Notes under the pieces: generated by a model
The model's input: only the letters and a program-made list of their open reading frames with translations
Database searches by the model: none
Told to the model about the DNA's origin: nothing
Assembly: GCA_040758635.1 (NCBI GenBank)
Contig: JBFLVI010000027.1
Location: forward strand, 1 to 32,528
Source: Yes71-27 sp040758635
Lineage (GTDB): Bacteria; Bacillota; Desulfotomaculia; Desulfotomaculales; Ammonificaceae
Reading direction: 5' to 3'
DNA length: 32,528 nucleotides
Made by a program: the position numbers and the translations under genes
In this document: positions 5,848 to 13,319 of the stretch, one piece after another
Numbering within the stretch: the stretch's first letter is position 1
Layout of the letters: each line of letters starts with the position of its first letter

Positions 5848-8463
5848 CTACGCCGCAGCGCGGACTTCGAAGGAGAGACCTTCGCTGGCTGTCTTTACCG
5901 TTACGGTGTCGCCGGGCTTGATCTCGCCGCCGACGAGCTTGCGGCTGAGGGGCGTTTCCACCTCCTGCTGGACGACCCGCCGGAGCGGACGCGCGCCGAA
6001 GGCCGGGTCGTAGCCCTTCGCCGCCAGGTAGGCCAGCGCGTTTTTCTCCCAGGAAAGTGTAACCTGCAGGGTTTCCTTGAGCCGCAGGGCCAGCCTTTCT
6101 AAGAAGAGGGCCGCGATCCTCTCGATCTGCTCACGGTCAAGGGCCCGGAAGACGATGATCTCGTCCACGCGGTTTAAGAACTCCGGGCGGAAATACTGCT
6201 TCAGGAGGACGAGGACGCCTTCCTTGAGCCGCTCGTAGTCGCCGCCGCCCCGTTCCTGGAAGGCGAGGATCTGCTGGCTCCCGATGTTGGAGGTCATGAT
6301 GATAATGGTGTTGCGGAAGTCCACCGTGCGCCCCTTGCCGTCGGTCAGGCGGCCGTCGTCCAGGATCTGGAGCAGCGCGTTGAAGACATCCGGGTGCGCC
6401 TTCTCGACCTCGTCGAAGAGGACGACACTGTAAGGCTTCCGCCGCACGGCCTCGGTGAGCTGCCCGCCCTCCTCGTAGCCGACGTATCCGGGCGGGGCGC
6501 CGATCAGCCGCGCCACGGTGTGCTTTTCCATGTATTCGGACATGTCCAGGCGGATCATGTTCCGCTCGTCGTCAAAAAGCGCCTCTGCCAGCGCCTTGCT
6601 GAGCTCCGTCTTGCCCACACCGGTGGGGCCGAGGAAAAGGAAGCTGCCGACGGGCCGGTTCGGGTCCTTGACGCCGGCGCGGGCCCGGATCACCGCGTCC
6701 GCCACCGCCCGGACGGCCTCGTCCTGCCCTACCACCCGCCGGTGGAGGAGCTCGTCCAGGCGGAGCAGCTTCTCCCTTTCGCCCTCCATCAGCCTGCTGA
6801 CCGGGATGCCCGTCCAGCGGCTGACCACCCGGGCGACGTCCTCCTCGTCCACTTCCTCCTTCAGGAACATCCCGTGCCGCTGCTTCTCCGCCAGCAGCCC
6901 CTCCGCCGCCTTGAGGCGCTTCTCCAAGTCGTTCAGCCGCCCGTACCGCAGTTCGGCCGCGCGGTTGAGGTCGTAGGCCCTTTCCGCCTTTTCGATCTCC
7001 ACGCGCGTCTCGTCAATCTCCTTTTTAAGCTGCCGCACGTGGGCGATGGTCTCCTTTTCTTCCTCCCACTGGCACCGCATCCCCGCCGCCTTCTCCTTCA
7101 GCGCCGCTAATTCCTTCCCGATCCGCTCCAGCCGCGCCCGGGAAGCGGCGTCCTCCTCTTTCTTCAGGGCCGCCTCCTCGATCTCGAGCTGCATGATCCG
7201 GCGGTTGATCTCGTCCAGCTCCGCGGGCAGGCTCTCCATTTCGGTCCGGAGCCGGGCCGCCGCCTCGTCCACCAGGTCAATAGCCTTGTCGGGCAGGAAC
7301 CGACCGGAAATGTAGCGGTCGGACAACACGGCCGCCGCCACCAGGGCTGCGTCCTTGATCCGCACCCCGTGGTGGACCTCGTAGCGCTCCTTCAGGCCGC
7401 GCAGGATCGAGACGGTTTCCTCCACCGAGGGGGGCTGCACCAGCACGGGCTGGAAGCGGCGCTCCAGGGCGGCGTCCTTCTCGACGTGCCGCCGGTACTC
7501 GTCAATCGTGGTCGCCCCGATGCAGCGCAGCTCGCCGCGCGCCAGCATGGGTTTGAGCAGGTTGCCGGCGTCCACGGCGCCCTCGGCCGCCCCGGCACCG
7601 ACCACGGTGTGCAGTTCGTCAATAAAGAGGATGACGCGCCCCGCGGATTCCTGGACCTCTTTCAGCACGGCCTTCAACCGCTCCTCAAACTCGCCCCGAA
7701 ACTTGGCGCCGGCGATCAGCGCCCCCATGTCCAGCGCGATGACGCGCTTCTCCTTCAAGCTGTCCGGAACGTCCTGCGCCACGATGCGCCGCGCCAGCCC
7801 TTCCACGATCGCCGTCTTCCCGACTCCTGGCTCGCCGATCAGCACCGGGTTGTTCTTGGTCCGCCGGGAAAGGATTTCGATGACCCGGCGGATCTCCTCA
7901 TCCCGGCCGATCACCGGGTCGAGCCTGCCCTCCCGTGCCAGCCGCGTCAGGTCTCTCCCGTAGCGCTCCAGGGCCTCGTAGGTTTCCTCCGGGTTCTCGC
8001 TGTCCACCCGCCGGGTCCCGCGGACCGCCCGGAGCGCCGCCAGCAGCTTCTCCCGGTCCAGGCCCAGCCGCCGGAACAGGCGCCGCAAGTCCTCCTCCGC
8101 TTCCTCCAGCAGGGCCAGCAGCAGGTGCTCCACGCTCAGGTAGGCGTCCTTCAGCGCCCGGGCCTCTTCATCCGCCCGCCGCAGCACCCGCAGCAGCGCA
8201 GGACTCAGGTAGCTCATTACCCCCTGCCCGGTGACGGCGGGAATTCTTTGCAGCATTCCTTCCAGTTCGCGCTCGAGCAGCCGCGGGTCCACCCCCGCCT
8301 GCTGAAAAACGCGCGGGGTAATCCCGCCCTCCTGCCTCAACAGCGCGGCCAGGAGGTGCTTTGGGCCTACCTCCTGGTGGTTCCGCGCAGCGGCCAACTC
8401 CTGTGCTGCGGCCAGCGCTTCCCGCGATTTTTCGGTGAAACGACTGAGATCAAACGTCGCCAT
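5848..8463 (-). CDS. clpB: ATP-dependent disaggregase ClpB (Hsp100)
   Basis: At 871 residues this is a full-length ClpB. ClpB works with DnaK to pull polypeptides out of aggregates after heat stress. The double Clp N-domain spans about 1-145. The first AAA+ module has Walker A GEPGVGKT at 210-217. The regulatory M-domain coiled coil lies at about 400-525. The second AAA+ module has GPTGVGKT near 610 and VLFDEVEKAHPDV. The coiled-coil middle domain and the lack of a ClpP-binding loop separate it from ClpC and ClpA. The ATG at 8463 follows AAAGGTGA. I see no CIRCE (TTAGCACTC-type) inverted repeat or CtsR box in the short upstream gap, so heat regulation is not evident. Its neighbours are unrelated genes. 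Confidence 0.97.
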   Translation of the reverse strand: MATFDLSRFTEKSREALAAAQELAAARNHQEVGPKHLLAALLRQEGGITPRVFQQAGVDPRLLERELEGMLQRIPAVTGQGVMSYLSPALLRVLRRADEEARALKDAYLSVEHLLLALLEEAEEDLRRLFRRLGLDREKLLAALRAVRGTRRVDSENPEETYEALERYGRDLTRLAREGRLDPVIGRDEEIRRVIEILSRRTKNNPVLIGEPGVGKTAIVEGLARRIVAQDVPDSLKEKRVIALDMGALIAGAKFRGEFEERLKAVLKEVQESAGRVILFIDELHTVVGAGAAEGAVDAGNLLKPMLARGELRCIGATTIDEYRRHVEKDAALERRFQPVLVQPPSVEETVSILRGLKERYEVHHGVRIKDAALVAAAVLSDRYISGRFLPDKAIDLVDEAAARLRTEMESLPAELDEINRRIMQLEIEEAALKKEEDAASRARLERIGKELAALKEKAAGMRCQWEEEKETIAHVRQLKKEIDETRVEIEKAERAYDLNRAAELRYGRLNDLEKRLKAAEGLLAEKQRHGMFLKEEVDEEDVARVVSRWTGIPVSRLMEGEREKLLRLDELLHRRVVGQDEAVRAVADAVIRARAGVKDPNRPVGSFLFLGPTGVGKTELSKALAEALFDDERNMIRLDMSEYMEKHTVARLIGAPPGYVGYEEGGQLTEAVRRKPYSVVLFDEVEKAHPDVFNALLQILDDGRLTDGKGRTVDFRNTIIIMTSNIGSQQILAFQERGGGDYERLKEGVLVLLKQYFRPEFLNRVDEIIVFRALDREQIERIAALFLERLALRLKETLQVTLSWEKNALAYLAAKGYDPAFGARPLRRVVQQEVETPLSRKLVGGEIKPGDTVTVKTASEGLSFEVRAAA

Positions 8464-8523
8464 CCACTCACCTTTCCCCTTTTGAAAAAGTGTCCCGGCC
8501 TCTTGCGCAACCCGGCCGCCGGC

Positions 8524-8892
8524 CTATGGGCGCCAGGGCTGCCTCTCCGGGGGCACGGCCTTCTCGGGCCGCACCCCGCGGAGCCAGAGATACACCCAAG
8601 CCGTCAGGGTTTCCCCTGTTTCCTCCAGCACGACCGGCAGGAGCTCCCGCCGGTAGAGTCTTCCGTTGTCCTCCAGTTCGTCGAGGTCCCGCAGGGTCGA
8701 GGCGTCCACCGCGTAGACCTCGCCGCGCACGATGCTTCCGGGTTCACGCACCGCCCCGGGGAAACGGGGCGTCACGGCGTAAAGGCCGACGCCGCAGGCG
8801 ACGGCCCGGCCGAGGAAACGGCGGCCGCGGAGCAGGCCGTGGTTGCTCCGGTCCCGCATCAAAGTACCGTAAACGAAAACGGGCACGGGCAT
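8524..8892 (-). CDS. Gamma-glutamylcyclotransferase (AIG2/GGCT) family protein
   Basis: The protein starts MPVPVFVYGTLM. The YGTL motif forms the glycine-rich pocket of the GGCT/AIG2-like fold, and an acidic cluster in DLDELEDNGRLYRRE carries the likely catalytic glutamate. Members release 5-oxoproline from gamma-glutamyl amines or peptides; the substrate here cannot be read from sequence. I place the start at the ATG at 8892 (122 residues) because the family begins there, with GGAGG 14 bases upstream. An in-frame ATG at 8964 would add 24 residues of low similarity, and its purine-rich site touches the codon. The gene precedes clpB by 60 bases on the same strand. Confidence 0.8.
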   Translation of the reverse strand: MPVPVFVYGTLMRDRSNHGLLRGRRFLGRAVACGVGLYAVTPRFPGAVREPGSIVRGEVYAVDASTLRDLDELEDNGRLYRRELLPVVLEETGETLTAWVYLWLRGVRPEKAVPPERQPWRP

Positions 8893-9051
8893 GTTGAAAC
8901 AGCCAACCTCCGTGAGAGTGGCTATCCGGGCTCGTGAACCCGTACCGGTCACACTATTAGACATCTCCCCTGTTTTTTCCTGCCATACCGGGGGCAGGGG
9001 GATTCCATGCGGATCTATTTGATCTGCAGCGGCCGGGATGTGCGCCGCCGG

Positions 9052-10794
9052 CTAATCTTTGACGGCGAACCAGGCGGTGCCGTCGCTGCCGAAAAGCCAG
9101 ATCTTTGAACCGTCCTGGGACCATACGATCCTATCAATACTGAAGCCCGGCTGCCAACCGGTGTTGGGCACGGTGAAAAGGGCGCGTGCGTTCTCCCCGC
9201 CGGCATCCGCGAGGGTCAACCGCGCGCCTCCGCTGACGTACAGGAGTTGCTTCCCGTCCGGGGACCAACTGCCGGAACCCAGCCTTTCCCCTCTGACGGC
9301 TACCTGCACCCCGCTGCGGTCGGTATTCACGAATCCGAGCGCCGTCCGCACCTGCTCGTCGTAGGGGCTCTTCCGCTCGAAGAGTTCGAAGTAGGCCCGC
9401 TGACCGTCGGGACTCACGCCGAGGGGGTGGTAGTACTGCCCTTCGGCGGCTTCGGTGAGAAAGGTGATCGCGCCCGCTTCCGGGTCGCAGACGCCCACGT
9501 CCGCAAAGTACCCCGCCTCGGTGTAGGCGGACGTCCCGTCCCTGCGGATGTAAGAACGCACTTCCGCAAGGACTTCGCCGCCGGGCAGGAAACCGCACAC
9601 GGTGACCCGCCGGCCGGGAAATTTTTCCTGCAGGCCGTCAATAAAGGGCCGGGCCTTGCCGCTCTCCAAATCCAGCAGCCAGTAGACGCTTTCCCACTCA
9701 CCGGCCGCCTCCACGAGCAGATGGCGGCCGTCGGGATGCCACAACACCCGGTACCCGTCGGCTTCCGGAATCCCGGCGCGGTCGTATTCGTAGGTCTTTA
9801 CTTCCGTCCCGTCCGGTTTCAGCGTTCCCACCAGACCGTCGCCGGTGAAGGCGAGGAGCCTGCCGTCAGGCGACCACCCGGCCAGGTCCCAGGCCATTAC
9901 GTCCGTTTTCCGGACTTCAAAGGTATCCAGGTTTAAAAACTGGATCCCGCGGCCGTTGAAAACGGCCCGCGCGCCGTCCGGCGTCCAGCCCCAGGCCCCG
10001 CCGTACTGTGCCGCGAGCCTGGAAAAAGGGTATCCCCGGAGCGTCCAGCCTGCGGCGAGGTTGGTCCGGACCACGGTCAGGTCGGTGGGAACCATATCCC
10101 CGCGCCCCGCGCTGAAGCCCCAAACGATCCCTTCCCACGACTTGCCGTCCCGGACCACCTTCACCACATGCCTGCCGGGAGCAACCTTGTAAGACTGCAG
10201 GGGCGTCCGGCCGATCAGTACGCCGTCCAGGTAGACCCGGTCTCCGTCCCGGTCCGAGGCAACGCCCAGCCGGCCCCGGTTTCCCTTTTCGAGGACCACC
10301 CGGACCGCGTTATCCCCCGGTTCGAGCCTGACGGTCTTCTCCCAGGTTTCGTAGCCCTCTTTTTCCACCCGCAGGACCAGCGGGCCCGGAGCGAGCCCCT
10401 CGAAGGTCCGCTGCCGGTAGCCGGCAGCCCTGCCGTTGAGGTACAGGAACGCGTCCGCGGGTTCGGTCGCCACGCGCAGTTTAACCGGCAGCGCGACGAG
10501 TTCGGCGTTCACGGCCACCGGGCCGTCTTTTACTTCGACCTTCTGCCGGTAAGGCTCGTATCCCCGGAGAGTCACGGAAACATTGTAAACGCCGGGTTTG
10601 AGGCCTTTAAGGACCAGCGGGGTTTTGCCCTTATGTTCTCCGTTGATCTGCACCTCCGCCCTGCCGGGCGAAGACTCGACCGTCAACTGCCCCCGCGGGA
10701 CACAGCCCGCAAGCAGGGCAACAACAACCAACAGCAGCAGGACCAGGGTCCCGCTCCACGCCGCCCGGCGGGTGAAAGACGGGTGCGGTTTCAT
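9052..10794 (-). CDS. Lipoprotein with three PEGA domains and a TolB/WD40-like beta-propeller
   Basis: The N-terminus has basic residues, a hydrophobic stretch and the lipobox LLAGC, so the protein should be lipid-anchored on the outer face of the membrane. Three PEGA repeats follow (about residues 35-105, 106-175, 176-225), each with a GYEPY/GYETW-type strand or a variant of it. PEGA domains are beta-sandwiches found in surface proteins of anaerobic Firmicutes and spirochaetes. The remainder (about 225-580) contains repeated blades such as GWTPDGARAVFNG, GWSPDGRLLAFTG, GSWSPDGKQLLYVSGG and VWSQDGSKIWLFG, typical of a TolB-like propeller. The ATG at 10794 is chosen because GGAGGG lies just upstream; an in-frame TTG four codons earlier is part of that site. 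The function is unknown; cell-surface binding or scaffolding is likely. Confidence 0.8.
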   Translation of the reverse strand: MKPHPSFTRRAAWSGTLVLLLLVVVALLAGCVPRGQLTVESSPGRAEVQINGEHKGKTPLVLKGLKPGVYNVSVTLRGYEPYRQKVEVKDGPVAVNAELVALPVKLRVATEPADAFLYLNGRAAGYRQRTFEGLAPGPLVLRVEKEGYETWEKTVRLEPGDNAVRVVLEKGNRGRLGVASDRDGDRVYLDGVLIGRTPLQSYKVAPGRHVVKVVRDGKSWEGIVWGFSAGRGDMVPTDLTVVRTNLAAGWTLRGYPFSRLAAQYGGAWGWTPDGARAVFNGRGIQFLNLDTFEVRKTDVMAWDLAGWSPDGRLLAFTGDGLVGTLKPDGTEVKTYEYDRAGIPEADGYRVLWHPDGRHLLVEAAGEWESVYWLLDLESGKARPFIDGLQEKFPGRRVTVCGFLPGGEVLAEVRSYIRRDGTSAYTEAGYFADVGVCDPEAGAITFLTEAAEGQYYHPLGVSPDGQRAYFELFERKSPYDEQVRTALGFVNTDRSGVQVAVRGERLGSGSWSPDGKQLLYVSGGARLTLADAGGENARALFTVPNTGWQPGFSIDRIVWSQDGSKIWLFGSDGTAWFAVKD

Positions 10795-10816
10795 AACGCC
10801 CTCCAAAAAATCCTTT

Positions 10817-10845
10817 CATAACAATTCTAATCATAACAATTCTAA
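10817..10845. repeat. Tandem 14-bp direct repeat in a divergent promoter region
   Basis: The sequence CATAACAATTCTAA occurs at 10817-10830 and again at 10832-10845, a period of 15 bases. It lies between the divergent PEGA lipoprotein and phosphoglycerate mutase genes, about 25 bases upstream of the former. The position suits a regulator site or overlapping promoter elements; no known operator is recognised. Confidence 0.45.
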
Positions 10846-10973
10846 GGAGAAACCGGAAGCAGTTCCACAGGAAAAGTTTCTCGGCACAGGCAACTTGCGG
10901 GAGGTTTTTGACGCAGAAAGACGAAAAATAAAGAACGGGATTGCGGGGAGAATAAATATGCGGAGGGTGAGGT

Positions 10974-12203
10974 ATGGATCTGGAAAAACTGCTTCAGGAA
11001 CTGGCGCACCCGGCAGAGACGAAAATGCTGTTAGTGGTGCTGGACGGGATCGGCGGCTTGCCGGTCCCGGAGCGAAACGGCGCAACCGAACTCGAGGCTG
11101 CCTGCACCCCGAACCTGGACGCGCTGGCGCGCCGGTCGGAGCTGGGCCTCGCCCACCCGGTCCTTCCCGGCATCACCCCAGGTTCCAGCGCGGGACACCT
11201 GGCGCTGTTCGGCTACGACCCGCTGCGCTACGTTATCGGCCGGGGAGTGCTCGAGGCCCTGGGAATCGGCTTCCCCCTGGAACCGCAGGACGTGGCCGTC
11301 CGGGCCAACTTCGCCACCGTCCGCCGCGAACCCCAGGGGATGACCTTGGCTGACCGGCGGGCCGGCCGCCCGGCCACCGCGCATACGGAAAAAATCTGCG
11401 CCCGCCTGCAGGAGGCCGTGCCGGAGATTGACGGCGTGCGCGTTTTCATCCGCCCCGTCAAAGAACACCGCTTCGTGGTCGTTTTCCGCGGCGAAGGGCT
11501 GGACGAACGCGTGGCCGACACCGACCCGCAGGCGGTGGAGGTGCCGCCGCTTGCGCCCCGGCCGCTGGCTCCGGAAGCCGGGCGCACTGCGGCTGTCGCC
11601 GCGAAGCTGCTCGAACGAATCGCCGCCCTGCTCCGGGACGAGCCGGCCACAAACTTCGCGCTCCTGCGCGGTTTTTCCCGGCAGCCCGGACTCACCCTTT
11701 TTTCCGAGCGTTTCAAGGTTCGCGCAGGGGCGGTGGCGGTTTACCCGATGTACCGGGGTCTGGCCTCCCTGGCGGGCATGGACCTCCTGCCGGTGCCGGG
11801 TGAATCCATCGCCGCCGAAGTCGAGACTTTGAAGGCGCACTGGGAGCAATACGATTTCTTCTTTTTCCACGTCAAGGCCACCGACTCCCGGGGGGAGGAC
11901 GGGGATGCAGAAGGCAAAATCAGGGTGATCGAGGAGTTCGACCGGCACCTCCCGGCGCTGCTGGAACTCGGCCCTGCCGCGCTGGCCGTCACCGGGGACC
12001 ACAGCACCCCCGCCGTTTACAAGGGGCACAGCTGGCACCCGGTGCCCTTCCTCCTGCACTCGCGCTGGGTGCGTCCCGCCCGCGATGCCACCGGTTTCAC
12101 CGAGCACGCCTGCGCCGCCGGAACCCTGGGGCACTTCCCGCTCCTTTACACCATGAACTTCCTGCTGGCCCACGCCGGGCGCCTGGGCAAGTTCAGCGCT
12201 TGA
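10974..12203 (+). CDS. apgM: Cofactor-independent phosphoglycerate mutase, archaeal type
   Basis: This 409-residue enzyme interconverts 3- and 2-phosphoglycerate in glycolysis and gluconeogenesis. It belongs to the alkaline phosphatase superfamily: the metal-binding aspartate is in VVLDGIGG (D24), the nucleophilic serine in TPGSSAGHLALFGYDP (S71/S72), and later metal ligands in HVKATDSRGEDGD and TGDHSTP. Length and motifs fit the archaeal ApgM family, not the 510-residue bacterial GpmI. The ATG at 10974 follows GGAGGGTGAGGT. It stands alone, divergent from the lipoprotein gene and convergent with the next gene. The other glycolytic gene here, fba, is 9 kb away. Confidence 0.93.
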   Translation: MDLEKLLQELAHPAETKMLLVVLDGIGGLPVPERNGATELEAACTPNLDALARRSELGLAHPVLPGITPGSSAGHLALFGYDPLRYVIGRGVLEALGIGFPLEPQDVAVRANFATVRREPQGMTLADRRAGRPATAHTEKICARLQEAVPEIDGVRVFIRPVKEHRFVVVFRGEGLDERVADTDPQAVEVPPLAPRPLAPEAGRTAAVAAKLLERIAALLRDEPATNFALLRGFSRQPGLTLFSERFKVRAGAVAVYPMYRGLASLAGMDLLPVPGESIAAEVETLKAHWEQYDFFFFHVKATDSRGEDGDAEGKIRVIEEFDRHLPALLELGPAALAVTGDHSTPAVYKGHSWHPVPFLLHSRWVRPARDATGFTEHACAAGTLGHFPLLYTMNFLLAHAGRLGKFSA

Positions 12204-12268
12204 AACGGCCGGGGCCGCCGGACGGGCAGCCCCGAATTAATCTTACGGCGCCGCAGCAGGTAAGACTG

Positions 12269-13090
12269 CTACGCGGAGAACAAATCGAACCGCTTGAAGC
12301 ACAGGTACCGGTCGGCAATGTGCATCAGGGGTTTCCGGGCCAGGGGAAAGCTTTCCGCCAGGGTCTGCAACACCGCGCGCAGTTCCGGCCGGCTCACCTT
12401 CCGGTCTTCGGCCGCCAGGCGGTAGCACTTGCGCCCTTCTTCTATGTAGTCCTCAAGGTCCCGCTGCTTCCGCGAAAACAGGACCGGACGCGGCGCCCTG
12501 GTGAAAGGGTATCGAAGCGCCTGCTCGATATAGTCGGGGAAAATGGCGGTCAGAAACAGGCAAACGTCGCCGATCCGCTTGTGTAAAGGAAAACGGTATT
12601 CGGCGTCAACCACCTGCGCCAGGTCGTAAAGGTCGTCAACGCTCATGTCCGAGTAGCGCCGCCGGTAAAATCTGCTTCCCGCCCGGTAGTAGACGGTGGC
12701 CGTGTGCGTCCTGGTGAAGGAGGCAAGCATCTCGGCCAGGTAGGTCCTGACCGCGCTGCTGGCAAGCAGGTCCCCGACCTGCAATCCATCGAACACCGGT
12801 ATTTTCTTGTTGATGGCGGTTTTCTCGTAGGTGTACGTCCTGGCCTGCAACTCCCGCCTGGCTTGGCGCAACAGGATCTCGAACAGGAGGTAGGGCGAGA
12901 TCTTCAGGAACGCCTCCTCCTCGTTCATCACCCGCTGGAACAGCTTGGGGTCGTCAAGCATTATCTCAAGCAAATCCGGCTTATCCCGCACGATCTCTGT
13001 GATGTTGTCGTAATCCCGGCGGCGGGTGGCCACGGTACGGACCAGAAAGTCTATGTCGTTTGGCGTGAGTTTCAACTGCATGCCGATCAT
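12269..13090 (-). CDS. Conserved hypothetical protein, 273 residues
   Basis: I do not recognise a named family. The protein is soluble with no signal peptide or membrane segment. It is largely helical and rich in paired arginine, lysine and tyrosine residues, for example VATRRRDYDNITEIV near the N-terminus and AGSRFYRRRYSDMSVDDLYDLAQVV in the middle. No nucleotide-binding, metal-binding or catalytic motif is obvious. GGGGGAG lies 3 bases before the ATG at 13090; a second ATG at 13081 (MQLKLTP) is an alternative start. It is convergent with apgM and divergent from the glucan phosphorylase gene, so it is probably transcribed alone. Confidence 0.75.
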   Translation of the reverse strand: MIGMQLKLTPNDIDFLVRTVATRRRDYDNITEIVRDKPDLLEIMLDDPKLFQRVMNEEEAFLKISPYLLFEILLRQARRELQARTYTYEKTAINKKIPVFDGLQVGDLLASSAVRTYLAEMLASFTRTHTATVYYRAGSRFYRRRYSDMSVDDLYDLAQVVDAEYRFPLHKRIGDVCLFLTAIFPDYIEQALRYPFTRAPRPVLFSRKQRDLEDYIEEGRKCYRLAAEDRKVSRPELRAVLQTLAESFPLARKPLMHIADRYLCFKRFDLFSA

Positions 13091-13319
13091 CGCTCCCCCA
13101 AACGAAGCGGTGTTTTAAGAGCAATATTATTGCCGCCCGAGAAAAGCTCTCCTAACTAAATTTTCGGTATTAAGGATAGCACGCTTTATCCGCCCAGGCA
13201 ACCGGGGACTAATGGGAATAATCAGCTCCCGAAACTGAAAAAATTAGGAGCGCGAGGAGGATTTCCCCTGCGGTTAGCGAAGATTTACGGTAGAAATTTG
13301 TCGAATTAGGAGATGCGGG

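Noticed and set aside
8464..8523. CIRCE or CtsR operator upstream of clpB
   Set aside because: No TTAGCACTC-N9-GAGTGCTAA or GGTCAAA tandem is present.
7369..8937. Long plus-strand open frame opposite clpB and the GGCT gene
   Set aside because: It is the antisense of clearly conserved ClpB; the product is rich in Arg, Pro, Gln and His without domains, as expected in a GC-rich gene.
11031..12173. 380-codon minus-strand frame opposite the phosphoglycerate mutase gene
   Set aside because: The conserved ApgM motifs are on the plus strand.
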